64,000 nucleotides of DNA from Tillus elongatus (GCA_964006375.1 OZ023266.1:69960891-70024890); one strand, 5' to 3'; counted from the stretch's first letter, positions 1 through 10,259 are shown. Made by a program: numbers and translations. The notes: a model not told the origin generated them from the sequence alone.

Positions 1-979
1 TGACATTAATTTACATTTACGTCTATCGGCCGGTCCGATAATCGGAGTATCGGCTATCGGCCATCTTCCGTTCAGCATGGACATGCGCTCTATGCCTAAA
101 GAAGGGAGGTGCATAAATATGCAATTTTCGGAAGTGTTTAACAGAGTCTAACATGCAAAATAGTTACTATTATAATTCTCACCACTATATCGTAATCATC
201 ATATAGATATATTTTCATTAAATTTTAAAGTTATATAATATAAGGGCATCTCAAGCACAGTCTGAGTGAATATTCTGAATAATGATCTATTCAAATATTC
301 TCAGTATATAGTAGAAGAAATTTCTTAAAATGTGATTGAATGAATGTACTCAGAATATTCAAGATGCAGTTTGAAATTCCATAAATGTTATTAGAACATT
401 TCCAAACAAATATTCTGAAAAAAGAATGTTGCCACATTGTGAGAACATTCTGAGAATATTGTGCTCTATAGTATGTGTACGACTCTGTGCAACTGGTTTT
501 CACAAAATCAAAATACGTGGAATTAATATTTCAATTTAACTTACCTCAAAAAATAACTCGTATACAGTCCGTGCCATATCTGTTGAGATATAATTCTCAG
601 AAAATAATAAGCTAATAAACAATTTTAAAGTTTTTTATTTACTTATTCTATTTCACGAAAATTGCTTTGACTAATATGGAAAAATTGCTGCTTGAAATGT
701 ATTTTAGTTTTATATTTTGCGCTTTTGGTAGGTTTAGATATTACTTTATTCTGCTCTTAGATCTACAATATTTAGTGTACAAACAATATAATCACAGCAA
801 TGTAGGTATATGCTATTATACGTTTTAGGTATTTGTTATTAACATCCATATTCATGCTATGTGTGACTATGATCACGCTGTTTAGTCACTGATATTAAAA
901 AGTCTGAAGTCACGACTGATATCGAAAAATAACGGTATTGCCTATCACTATTGTAATTTTACTAACCACAATGAACTTT
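1..979. other. AT-rich sequence without recognised gene
   Basis: No reading frame here resembles a protein I know. The 70-codon frame at 291-503 (minus) is low-complexity AT-rich translation. The first 70 bases repeat the short word CTATCGGCC with variants, which suggests the edge of an unidentified repeat. The right edge is the SINE target duplication. Confidence 0.5.
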
Positions 980-990
980 TATTGGTAGTT

Positions 991-1298
991 ATTCCGAAGG
1001 GCACTGGGTTCGATTCCCAGGGTTTCCCTTTCACTGTTTCAACACATACCTACTGTAAAATTAACATCAAACGAGGTTGTGGCATTGTATTTGAGCAAGT
1101 TGAATGTCTGCACGTTCGCCTTTCGGATGGGGCGTAAAGCCGTATGTTCCGCGTCGATGCGATGTTACCCTCCTTACAGAAAGGCAGGGGTTCGGCTAAA
1201 TTTCCAGGATAGTAAGGTGAAACTGCCCCCCTGCCGTCGATGATTGGCAGTAGTCGCGGAAATAAACCGACCTTAAAGAAACAAAAAAAACATACATA
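991..1298 (+). mobile_element. tRNA-derived SINE, copy 1, 5'-truncated
   Basis: It begins inside a tRNA-like head: the B-box stretch GGGTTCGATTCCC sits near 1006. The body is shared with the copies at 13432 and 43288 and contains GCAAGTTGAATGTCTGCACG, GCGTAAAGCCGT and AGAAAGGCAGGGGTTCGGC. It ends in CCTTAAAGAAACAAAAAAAA. An 11-bp direct repeat TATTGGTAGTT flanks it at 980-990 and 1299-1309, the expected duplication from LINE-driven insertion. The 122-codon frame on the other strand is a by-product of the SINE body. Confidence 0.85.
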
Positions 1299-1309
1299 TA
1301 TTGGTAGTT

Positions 1310-1875
1310 GGGTATTTAATGTATCGGTGGATATTTCAAGAAAATCTGTCGATTTTTTTTTTGTAGATTTATGTAAAATAAAAACTATGCTATAAAATTT
1401 GCTTGTATTTCTAAGCATTGACTAAATGTCATTGTTAAAGGTTGTTAAATGATCGACCATTGACTAACCCAAACTACAAATGACTTATGGTTTCAGCACC
1501 AAGGTTGAAAATTGACTGCATGGGCACGACGGTAAATGATCTGTTGTCTGCACGTGTTAAAGTCTCTTTTTATTGTTTGTGGTATAAATTTGTATCTCCT
1601 ATGTAAATAAAAATAGTTTCCCAATATCTCTGTATTAATAACGGCTTAAAGTGAGATGATCATCAAGACATTAAAATTATTCATATTATATGACATTTTT
1701 TTTCACTATTTCTATTAATTAGTCTATGTAATTTTCACAAAACTCTATTAACAATTTGACAGTTTTTTCCAAACAGGTTATGAATATTTCCTAGCCCTGA
1801 GATCTGTGACTGTAAATTAACTCCTGCCTGCTAGAACTTTCTGGCTATCTATATTTTCCCGAAGGCAGTAAATGA
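1310..1875. other. Unrecognised AT-rich spacer
   Basis: Nothing coding or structured was recognised between the SINE and the foldback array. Confidence 0.4.
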
Positions 1876-2935
1876 GGAGTCCCGCTCAAAATTGAATTTT
1901 AAAAACTACGTCAGCTAATGCTGCAGAAACAGGAAATAACATTTTCGAAAGAAATGTTTCTTGCTAAGCACTCGTTGACAGTGAAATCTGCCGCCGAATG
2001 TTCGGGGAGGAAATTTTCACACCACGGTGTTTTAAAAAACCAGGTTATCTGATACTGTAGGAACAGGAGATAACATTTTCAAGGGAAATTTTTCCTGCTA
2101 TGCATTCGTTGGCGGTGAAATATGCCGCCGAAAGTTGGGGGCGGAAATTACCACACTATTGGCAAGAAATCTGCCTCCGATGGTTGGGGACAAAAATTTC
2201 CAGGCTGTGGTGAAAAAAAATTCGCCCCCAATTTTCAGCAGCAGATTTCACCGCCAACGAGTGCATAGCAAGAAAAATGTTTTACCAAAATGTTATATTA
2301 TGTTACTACGGGATCAGATGACATGGTTTTTAAAAACACTGTGGTGTGAAAATTTCCGCCCTGAACTTTCGGCGGCAGATTTTACGGCCAACGATTGCAT
2401 AGCAAGAAAAATGTTGCAGGAAAATGTTATTTGCTGTTTCTAGAGTATCAGATGACGTGATTTTCAAAAACAGTTGTAGTGTGAAAATTTTCGCCCCCAA
2501 CCTTCGGCGTCAGATTTCACCTCCAACGAGTGAATAGCAAGAAAAATTTGTTTAGAAAATCTTGTCTCCTGCTTTTACAGTATCAGATTGCCTAGTTTTT
2601 AAAAACACTGTAGTGTGACAATTTCCGCCTCGAACTTTTTGCGGCAGATTTTACACCCAACAAGTGCATAGCAAGAAAAATTACTTCGAAAGGTGTTATG
2701 TTCTACTTCAACAACAGTATTGGACGAGTTGGTTTTTACAGATAATGTAACGTGAAAAATCCCCCACCCCCCAGCAATTGGCGGCTGACTTCACAGACGA
2801 CAAGAATTTTTTTCTAGACATCTTCTATTGCAGCAGTATCGGGCGAGTTCATTTTTAAAAACACTCTGCTCTGTGTAAATTTTTGACCCTGACGTCTTGT
2901 GTCTGGCGCCAGCTTTCACCGCCCATAGTTTGATT
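1876..2935. repeat. Foldback array of ~135-bp units in two orientations
   Basis: Units recur about every 134-135 bp. On the left the words TTCTTGCTAAGCACTCGTTG (about 1958) and its variant near 2092 read forward. From about 2219 the reverse complement CAACGAGTGCATAGCAAG recurs near 2260, 2397, 2532 and 2666. The phrase GCCGCCGAA plus a G-rich stretch and TTTCACACCAC marks each unit. Two to three forward units therefore face about five reverse units, with the switch near 2190-2220. This is the plan of foldback (FB-type) or subterminal-repeat DNA transposons. No transposase lies between the arms, and the 102-codon frame at 2135-2443 only translates the repeat. The outer termini were not pinned down. 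Confidence 0.7.
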
Positions 2936-3289
2936 TAAAAATGTTTCGCAATGATATAACAAGCCTAGAAATGTACAATCTTTTAGAATAATTTAAATTT
3001 ACGCTTTTACCATCATAGTATCAGGCCCTATGTACATTAATTAAACAAAACACATGTAAACATCATTTTTGAAAGGCACTGTTAACTATGTCTTATAGCA
3101 TTTAATATCGCATTGCCTATTTACCCCAAAAATAGTCCCTTACATTGCTGTTAATAGGTATAATTAAATATACCATTTAAATGTCCTCTCGACTCGCCCT
3201 TATAATACCAAGCCGCGTGCCATCTAGTGTTATGTAAGTCTATGATGCGATCGGAAATAGTCGGAATTTTTCCGGCTGGGATTTATCCG
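2936..3289. other. Unrecognised spacer
   Basis: AT-rich, with no recognisable frame or repeat. It leads into the tail of the Penelope-like element. Confidence 0.4.
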
Positions 3290-3354
3290 GACCTGTGATG
3301 ATCACCGATCAGCACACTTTGAGAAATCGAATTCACCACAACGCATCTTTTAAA

Positions 3355-3394
3355 GACCTAATTATCGTTTCACTAACAAAATTAGCGTCATCAG
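3355..3394 (-). ncRNA. Hammerhead-like motif in PLE tail (degenerate)
   Basis: The minus strand reads CTGATGA, one extra C, GCTAA-TTTTG-TTAGT as helix II, then GAAAC and GATAATTAGGTC. CCT before the first box can pair with AGG after the cleavage region (helix I). Helix III is weakened, with A where the intact relatives have CG. The order of boxes is that of a type I hammerhead ribozyme. The single base between CTGATGA and helix II is shared with every other PLE copy here. Confidence 0.55.
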
Positions 3395-3582
3395 AGGATA
3401 GAAAATGCTAAACTACTTAACTACTACAAATAATTGTATTTATATTACGTGTTAGGTAAAAGACCGATTCCTTAGAGATGAGAGAATTGAGGCAGCTTTC
3501 TGCGTTTATATTTCAATTCCCGGAAGTCGCTTTAAAATACCGTTATAACTGTTCCTAACCAAGTCTTGGAATACGTTTTATA

Positions 3583-3872
3583 TCAAAGAGGCATTGCGAA
3601 CACCGGACTATTTATCAGTGGCGGTGCTTGGTTCGGGAAAATTTTGCTGTTTGTGGCTTTAGAGCTATAAATACTCTCATAGGCGTCTAATTGCATCGGT
3701 TGTCTAACATTTTTGATATGCTTCAGGTTTTCTTCATCTATGTGGTGATTACTATCCCAAATATGTTGAACCACGCATGACTTGTCTATACTATCGTATC
3801 TCAGTTGTCCCAAATGTTCCTTAAATCTGCTTTCAATGGTTCTTTTTGTTTGCCCAACCTATTTAAGATTAC
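3583..3872 (-). pseudogene. PLE GIY-YIG endonuclease C-terminal fragment
   Basis: The minus-strand translation reads CNLK, then a stop, then VGQTKRTIESRFKEHLGQLR, and continues through VVQHIWDSNHHID and a KNVRQPMQLDAYES segment to the stop at 3583. The G-Q-T-K-R...R-F-K-E-H core is the typical middle of a GIY-YIG domain, and H-x-W-D-S-N-H-H is the usual following helix. One in-frame stop (TAG) and the absence of RT mark it as dead. The same protein segment occurs twice, facing itself, at 27.8-28.1 kb. Confidence 0.75.
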
Positions 3873-3880
3873 ATAGATAG

Positions 3881-4277
3881 CTGACATTTCAGTGACTTTA
3901 TCCTTGTCTTTTGTGTAACCTAACAAATTTTTTAAATTATTTTTTTGTCGAAAAAGTTAGCTGCCAAATCAGCTTTCTTAAAAATGCTGGGGGTCTCGAG
4001 AGCAGCAGAGAGTGTTGCAAATTACACTTATATCACACTTTCCGTTATCAGTTTTTAGTAAATTTTCGGAGAATTTTTTTACAATTTAAAGAGGTCATTT
4101 TGAAGTTTTTAAAATTGTTACTTATTCTCATAAAAGACTGAATTATTTTTATTTCCTCAACCTATATAGTAAATATATATAAAATTGAATTTGAAATTTA
4201 AATTAAAAAATTGTATATAAAATAACTGACAGTTAAGTAAATACATAAACACTACTGTAAGTAACTACAGAGTTAGC
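3881..4277. other. Spacer between PLE tail and hAT element
   Basis: No supported gene. It may be decayed PLE sequence, since the element's RT should lie on this side, but I could not recognise RT motifs. GAGTTAGC at 4270-4277 is the left target duplication of the hAT element. Confidence 0.4.
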
Positions 4278-7200
4278 CAGTGGCGTAACTATACTCACTA
4301 ATAATTGTCACGTTGTAATTTAATTTTAATAAATCACTTAACTAGTTACTCAACAGTATTACTAATATTGTGTGCATTTTAGTTAAATAGTTAAATATCT
4401 AATACATCTTATTTTCAAAAGCATAGGTATTATATAATTTTAATGAAATAACAATTTTGTATTAACAATATATTTATTAATAAAATTCTTTTCTCCAAGC
4501 TTTCTGTTCCGCAAAAGTATCAAAGTTTAAAGATTGGGCCATAGAATTTTCAATAGACAGAATAGCCAAGTTACGTAGCCTGTCTTGTCCCATAGAGTTT
4601 CTTAAATATGTTTGTATTAATTTTAGTTTCGAAAATGATCTTTCAGCACTAGCTGTAGTCATAGGAGTTGCAACAAACAACATTAATGCAGTACATACTT
4701 CAGGAAAGCTGCACGACATAAAATGATTCTTTATTAATAATAAATCAGCAAGTTCTCTAATACACGAAGACTTTTCTATTTCGTCTCTGAAGTTAGACCG
4801 AAAAGAGAATTTCCCTGGAAAATGATTCAAATATGTCTTTTTTATATATATCAACAAATTCTGGAGCTTTTTTTAATAGTACAGTGTCATCTAAATTTTG
4901 CAAAGTGGCAGGTTGCAAAACACTGAAATTGGAAACAATTTCATCCATTGGAAGGAAACGGAATTTCAGTTGATTGATGTCTAATACTCGATAAAATGTT
5001 CACTTTGAGCAAACTTTCCGGGTCTTGGAGACGCCCATCTTCGCAAAGTTCGTCTTCCTCTGACGAGTTTTAAAAAATTCAGGGTTGATGGACCATTTCT
5101 CTGCTACACTATTTGCTTCCTTTTTTAAATTTTCAAATTCATGTCGATACCTTTTCAATTCTTCGAGACAAATTTTCAAATGTTTTAAGGCATTTAAAAA
5201 ATCGGTGGCTCTAGACTGAAGTGCTTTAGAGGCTGCACCGATTGTTTGTAGAATTCTGCAATGGAAAACCAACAACATAATAAAATTGTGATTCTCGATC
5301 TTCTTGAGTGAAATAGCTTCATTTCTTTCATCTGATTTGCAATTTAACAGAATTGTTTTCGTTGGGGCTTTTTGGACTTGAACAATCCGAACTTTTAAAG
5401 CAAAAATAGCATCATAATATCCTACCCATCTGGTACGGTTCAATGCTTTTAATGTTATCGAAGTTGAAGACTCCCTTTCTTTATCAGTTATAAAATTTGG
5501 TAAGATATTCCATCTTTTGATACTATGCCCAAAAAAATGATACATTTGTTGAACTGTTTCAAAAAAATGTTGTAAATCAATTCTTGTCTTACTGCATTAT
5601 TAAATACCAGATTTAAGTTATGAGCAGCACAGTAAACATATTCCGCATTTGGCTCAATATCTTTTATGAGTTTTTGAACTCCACCATAAGTGCCTTTCAG
5701 TGTGTTAGCACCATCATATCCTTCTCCTCGATACTTATTTAGAGGAATATGATAGAGTAAAATGGTGCGGCATTTATTTCATTTATGAGTGCATTTTGTA
5801 TTTTTAGAACCAGAACAGAAATGAGCTTATTTTTTATTTTTTGACTTAAGTATTTTATCTGGCCCTTTGGTTTATTCTTGTAAAATTGGATCGTACTTTG
5901 CTAATAACTCAACAATACTCAAAAAGTTTCCTCGAGAACTTGTATTATTGCTATCTGGCTTTTCTCTGTGCACACGGAAGGCTAACTTACACGTTGAAAG
6001 TGTCAGATTAACATCACGGAGTCTAGAGAGTACTTGGAGCCAAAAAGATTTTTCTTTCTTGATCATGGACTCTTGCTCTTCATCTAGTGTTCCATCTAGC
6101 CCCATTGTTGATACGTAAGACAAAAATCCAGGTAAATTTTCGATGTCTCTTGTCTTTCTATGGCGTCTACAATATGTTTTTAGTCGTCATAGCCTTCCAT
6201 CCAAACATTTTGTATTTTTTTTAGATGCACGATTGGTGAATAACCAACATGATTCACAACACGCCTTCTGAAGTGTTAAGGAATAGGATATACATGTACA
6301 TTCAAGTTTCACGCCAGACTAGGAAACAATATAGTAATGTTTTTTCTAGGAAAGATCTATTGTCACCGTCTTTTAAGAGAGGACCCGTAGGTTTACAATG
6401 CCCGTTTTCGATAACGAACCATTTCACTTGATCATTTTGTTCTGTAAAATTACCCTTATCAGTAATAATAGATGGTGAAGATGCAATATTGTTCACACTA
6501 AAATATGATTCACTTTGATTTTTGCTTGTAGCTTGTTGTGGTTGTTCAGGATCTGGATATACACTGGTGTCGGGTGCTGCATCTGATATACTGTTACTTT
6601 TTGTTACGTCCAATTCTTCACTTTCGGAGGACTGTTCACTCGCCTTTTCATTAATAAAGTCATAACTCTTAAAGTACTGACTAATTTTAGGTAACTTTTA
6701 TTTTTTCTTCAGGCCCCTTCTTTCGCTTTCGTTCTCCGCTCCCACTTAGATCTTTTCTAGAACTAGACGTGTTGAATTGTTGATATCTAACTTTCAAAAT
6801 TAACTTAACTTTGCCTCTACTAGTATATTTGGATATTGGATAAAACAAAAACTACAAAAAATCAAAGATACAAATGACCAATTGTCATAACAATCAAATA
6901 ATGCGTAGTAGAGCCCTCCGTACTTAAAAAAATAGAAATCCTGGATTATCCTAACATCGTGCGTCGCTAGCCCGTCAGCGCCATGAAAAAGGTACTTGCT
7001 TCGTTAACAAAATGCGGGAATTCCCAGAGCATTACTAGCTCCTCCGCGCCACCAAAGTACCGCGAGAAAAAATGAAACAACCAATGGATGCGTTCTAAAC
7101 TTGATCGTCATCCTATTCTCATGAACACGTTTAAATCTTAATAATTTATTCGAATTGGTATATGGTCTTTAGTTGTGTCTAACTTTAATTGATTTTAAAT

Positions 7201-7295
7201 ATGTACTTATGTAAAATTTATAATTTTTACTAAATTTTTTTAAAACCGGGGGTCGGGGGCCCATGGCATTTTTCCACCCTATAGTTACGCCACTG
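4278..7295 (-). mobile_element. hAT DNA transposon, decayed, TIRs and 8-bp duplication
   Basis: The left end CAGTGGCGTAACTATA and the right end TATAGTTACGCCACTG are inverted repeats and fit the hAT terminal rule YARNG. The flanking octamers GAGTTAGC (4270-4277) and CAGTTAAC (7296-7303) agree at 6 of 8 positions, as expected for an old 8-bp target duplication. Length is about 3.0 kb. The transposase lies on the minus strand and is broken into several frames. The (TA)n arrays found elsewhere are absent inside it. Confidence 0.88.
4477..6613 (-). pseudogene. hAT transposase (zinc finger / DUF4371 / dimerisation type), frameshifted
   Basis: Reading from 6613 down: a Ser/Asn-rich start, then VKWFVIENGHCKPTGPLL, the start of the TTF-type zinc-finger segment of this subfamily. 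Near 6123-5872 comes a segment with SFWLQVLSRLRDVNLTLS, resembling DUF4371. Around 5700 a region reads GEGYDGANTLKGTYGGVQ and CAAHNLNLVFNNAVRQ, the second catalytic Asp and C-x2-H region. The end (4857-4477) is the hAT dimerisation region: FPEVCTALMLFVATPMTT, then ASAERSFSKLKLI. Stops and frameshifts between segments show it cannot encode an active enzyme. Confidence 0.85.
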
Positions 7296-7303
7296 CAGTT
7301 AAC

Positions 7304-7758
7304 AAAAAGGATATAAGAAATGGGTATACTTGTTAGTTGATATTCACATCACTACACTACACATTATAATTTCTTGAACGCAAATTTTGACATAGAGTTT
7401 GTGGTATCAGCTTGTTGATATTTTTAATATAGGTTATACAGTTTTCTGTACTTCCTTTCTGTTATAAAAGGTTTAGAGGAAATACTCCAAAATAATGACT
7501 TGAGAGTTGTTTATAAAGTTGATAATTTAAAGAGCCTTTGGGTCCTGGATCAAAGGGTACTGTTACATCCTTCTCTATGAGGGTTAAGTTTATGCACTCG
7601 TAGATCATATTACATTTCAATGTATTACCTCTATGGTCACAGGCAATTTGTAGAGTGTGTTAATATTAGCAGACGCTCTGGAATTATATTTCTAGAAGGA
7701 ACCAGAAATGACAGGTCTAGATTCTGTATCGACGCCATCTAGGTGCTGAACCAAGTAG
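7304..7758. other. Spacer with one short open minus-strand frame
   Basis: A minus-strand frame of about 60 codons runs from roughly 7645 down to the stop near 7468 and includes VPFDPGPKGSLNYQLYKQL. I do not recognise it. It could be part of a retroelement ORF or chance. The rest is AT-rich. Confidence 0.3.
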
Positions 7759-7964
7759 TACATTGTCCCAGTATTAGGGAAGAAAATGGGCCAGGGCGGA
7801 CAATTTACAAAAATTTTTAGTTGGTTGTACACAGTCTATTTATAACATTTTGTGTTAATTGGAGCTGTCGTGACAACATATTACCTAGTTCCGCACCGAG
7901 ATGGCACCCTATCGTACATATTACAATGTTCTAGGAAGCTGGCTGCCTTAGCCGTATTACTTTA

Positions 7965-8059
7965 TAGATATATTCTCGCTGTAATCCGTATAGCATACTG
8001 ATGAGCTCTAATTAGAGCGAAACCGGTCTGCGTTTCTAATTATGGTGAGAATATATCTA
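7965..8059 (+). ncRNA. Type I hammerhead ribozyme, array copy 1, all core bases intact
   Basis: Core at 7998-8028: CTGATGA (7998-8004), helix II GCTCT-AATT-AGAGC (8005-8018), GAAAC (8019-8023), then CGGTC with predicted cleavage after C8028. Helix III is the minimal self-complementary ACCGGT. Helix I is long: TAGATATATTCTC (7965-7977) pairs perfectly with GAGAATATATCTA (8047-8059), and GCTGTAAT (7978-7985) pairs with ATTATGGT (8039-8046) through Watson-Crick and G-U pairs, 21 bp in all. Near the core A7997-T8029, T7996-G8030, C7994-G8032 and A7992-T8034 can pair around an internal loop. The helix I internal loop could provide the tertiary contact typical of natural hammerheads. Confidence 0.9.
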
Positions 8060-8276
8060 GCCTCACATACATTGTCATGGTATTAGGGAAGAAAATGGGT
8101 CAGATCTCACAATTCACAAAAATTGTTGGTTGATTGTACACAGTCTCTATTTATAAAATTCTGTGTTAATTGGAGCTGTCGTGGCAAGATACTACCTAGT
8201 TCCACACCGAGATGGCGACCCTGTCGTACATCTCACAATGTTCTAGGAGGCTGGCTGCCTTAGCCGTATTACTTTA

Positions 8277-8371
8277 TAGGTGTGTTCTCGCTGTAATTCG
8301 TATAGCATACTGATGAGCTCTGATTAGAGCGAAAGCGGTCTGCGTTTGTAATTATGGTGAAAATATATCTA
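8277..8371 (+). ncRNA. Hammerhead motif, array copy 2, helix III mutated
   Basis: CTGATGA lies at 8310-8316 and helix II is GCTCT-GATT-AGAGC at 8317-8330. The second box reads GAAAG instead of GAAAC, so the base pair C15.2-G16.2 is lost, although GGTC remains at 8337-8340. Outer helix I TAGGTGTGTTCTC / GAAAATATATCTA still pairs, using three G-U wobbles and one mismatch. Activity is probably reduced or absent. Confidence 0.8.
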
Positions 8372-8579
8372 GCCTTGCATACATTGTCCCGGTATTAGTG
8401 AAGAAAATGGGCCAGTGCTGACAATTTACAAAAATGTTGGTTGGTTGTACACAGTCTCTATTTATATAAGATTTGTGTTAATTTGAGCTGTCGTGACAAC
8501 ATACTACCTGGTTCCGCACCGAGATGGCGTACATTTCACAATGTTCTAGGAGGCGGGCTGCCTTAGCCGTATTACTTTA

Positions 8580-8674
8580 TAGGTGTGTTCTCGCTGTAAT
8601 TTGTATAGCGCAATGACGGGATCTAGTTAGAGCCAAACCGGTCAGCGTTTCTAATTTTGGTGAGTATACATATA
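8580..8674 (+). ncRNA. Hammerhead relic, array copy 3, inactivated
   Basis: The first box has decayed (AATGACGG in place of CTGATGA) and the second reads CAAAC, replacing the essential G12. ACCGGTC is retained at 8637-8643. Helix I arms are partly preserved. This copy should not self-cleave. Confidence 0.7.
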
Positions 8675-9160
8675 GCCTTACATACATTGTCCCAGTATTA
8701 GCGAAGAAAATGGGCTAGGGTTGACAATTTACAAAAATTGTTGGTTGGTTGTACACAGCCTCCATTTATAACATTTTGTGTTAATTGCAGCTGCCGTGAC
8801 AACATATTACCCGGCTCCGCACCAAGATGGCGACCATGTCGTACATGTCACAATGTTGAAGATATTTGCTAAATTACGGTTGCAATTTACTGTTATTTGT
8901 TGTCCATTTTCTTAAATTCATATTCGTCGTCGCTAATATATCAACAGCTTTCCTGTGTAACTTCTTTACAGTTTTATAGTATTAATTTTTACAATGAAAA
9001 CATTTTTTTAAATTGTTTTTTACAACGTTAGAATGTTTTCTTAGAACTGCTGCTTGTTAAAACGGATGTACTCCAAATGTAACATGGTTCATTTTACATA
9101 ACAAACTATGTAAGCACACTTGGAGAAACCCAATCACCACAACACATATTTTAAAGACAT

Positions 9161-9195
9161 AACGATCGTTTCGCTAACAACGTTAGCTTCATCAG
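9161..9195 (-). ncRNA. Hammerhead-like motif in PLE palindrome, left arm
   Basis: The minus strand reads CTGATGA, one extra A, helix II GCTAAC-GTT-GTTAGC, GAAAC and GATCGTT. Helix II is a perfect 6-bp stem. Helix III is the short palindrome ACGATCGT, with U as the base at the predicted cleavage site. Helix I next to the core is poor in this copy (CCA against ATG). Confidence 0.6.
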
Positions 9196-9394
9196 TGGAT
9201 GAAAAATTCTAAAATAATTTTTTGCTACAACCTATATTTATATACATTGTTAGGTAGACGAACGAAACCGAAGGTAAGATTTTAGTCGAAGCGCATCTTT
9301 CGACTAAAATTTTTCCTTCGGTGTCGTTCGTCTACCTAAGAATTTATATAAATATAGGTTGTAGCAGAAACTTAGTTTAGTATTTTTTCATCCT

Positions 9395-9429
9395 CTGATG
9401 AAGCTAAAGTTCTTAGCGAAACGATCGTT
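9395..9429 (+). ncRNA. Hammerhead-like motif in PLE palindrome, right arm
   Basis: CTGATGA, one extra A, GCTAA-AGTTC-TTAGC, GAAAC and GATCGTT in order. CCT just before the first box and AGG just after the cleavage region can form helix I, and CATC / GATG further out extend it. The extra nucleotide sits in the same place as in the other PLE copies. Confidence 0.62.
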
Positions 9430-9476
9430 AGGTCTTTAGAAGATGTGTTGTGGTGATTGGGTTTCTCCAAGTGTGC

Positions 9477-10259
9477 CTATAAGTGCTCATCACAGGTTCC
9501 AACCTTCGCTTAGTAGTAATAAGGAACTCTGATTAGCCCTCTCCTTTTCAGCTAAAGCAATCTGTAAGAAAGCCTTTCTTCGTTATCTGGTATAGGTAAT
9601 TACACTGGCAAATAGTTCAATAACATCAGAATTAGGTCAAAAACCATATTTTCACCAGGGTTTAATGGATGATGCAATGACCCGTGACCCTCGTAAGCCG
9701 AACACCGGCACTACCATCAAATACCACAGGTTGTTGTTTTTGTTGTTTTTTTTTGTTCATTCCATAAACGGCTGGAAGATTAAAAAAATCTGGAAGGTCG
9801 TTATTTTTTCCATAATTGTTTCTTTTATATTCAGGAATGACTTCATCATATTTAAGGAGTTTTTCAGTTGCTTGTAATAATTTTGTTAATGTCTGAACTC
9901 TATAGTGTCATTAGTATAGTTAGAGAGACATATTCTTAAATTATTGTCCAATGTTTAAACTGCATCATATCTCTGACAGTTAAATACAATATTGATTTTT
10001 ATAAACTGGTTTTCTTTGTTCACAAAAATTACCTGCTTCTGTTTGTTTCGTACTTATAAATCCCAGTTCCCAGAAATTACTCTACTTCTGGTGTTGTAAC
10101 ACTGTTGCCAGATTTGCGTGACATGTAAAGTCCAACAAACCAGTGTATGAACGCGTTAAGGAATCAAAATACGTAAACTATCTCTGGATACAATTCGCCA
10201 GTAATTATATGATCTAAGATTGATTCCTGATATAGGCTGTATTCCACAGACTCATACAC
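9477..10259. other. Spacer without recognised gene
   Basis: The first 40 bases continue the PLE tail (GTGCTCATCACAGGTTCC). The 70-codon frame at 9665-9877 has no recognisable homology. The rest is AT-rich. Confidence 0.4.

Larger units (their letters stand above)
3290..3880 (-). mobile_element. Penelope-like element, 3' end (GIY-YIG C-terminus plus 3' UTR)
   Basis: Read on the minus strand, the end of an ORF is followed by a ~290-bp tail. The tail matches tails at 9.1-9.5, 16.3, 27.3-28.6 and 44.3-44.5 kb, with shared words such as CACCACAAC and GCGTCATCAG on the plus strand. The ORF end carries a GIY-YIG-type signature, and reverse transcriptase linked to GIY-YIG nuclease defines Penelope-like retroelements. 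The upstream RT part is missing. The tail contains a hammerhead-like fold, a feature known from PLEs. Confidence 0.75.
7759..8855 (+). repeat. Hammerhead-bearing tandem array (retrozyme-like), ~3.5 units of 303-312 bp
   Basis: The word CATTGTC followed by a GTATTAG stretch starts units at 7761, 8070, 8382 and 8685, giving periods of 309, 312 and 303 bp. The fourth unit stops near 8855, before its ribozyme. Shared blocks include GTTGGTTGTACACAGTC, GTGTTAATTGGAGCTGTCGT, GGCTGCCTTAGCCGTATTAC and, at the 3' end of each full unit, a hammerhead motif. No ORF spans the unit. Small non-coding tandem units each carrying a type I hammerhead with minimal helix III are the defining trait of animal retrozymes and of hammerhead satellites in some insects, newts and schistosomes. 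Similarity between units falls toward the right. No target duplication was found at the edges. Confidence 0.85.
9113..9476. repeat. Palindrome of two facing PLE tails
   Basis: The left arm GCACACTTGGAGAAACCCAA and its continuation are the reverse complement of the right arm ending TTGGGTTTCTCCAAGTGTGC. The dyad centre is near 9294.5, inside AGTCGAA-GCGCATC-TTTCGACT. Both arms carry the PLE 3' UTR words and one hammerhead-like motif each, pointing outward. The whole 364 bp could fold into a near-continuous RNA or DNA hairpin. The inner part includes ACGAACGAAACCGAAGG and its complement, which I do not see in the other PLE copies. Confidence 0.85.

Noticed and set aside
1050..1418. 122-codon minus-strand ORF as a protein
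   Set aside because: It lies over SINE copy 1, and the same amino-acid words appear at 13274-13665 and elsewhere only because of the SINE body.
7759..8855. CRISPR-like or ordinary satellite array
   Set aside because: Units are ~310 bp with no spacer-repeat alternation; the embedded hammerhead motifs give a better explanation.
9665..9877. 70-codon plus-strand ORF with a hydrophobic centre
   Set aside because: Short, with low-complexity Phe-rich composition and no homology or promoter support.
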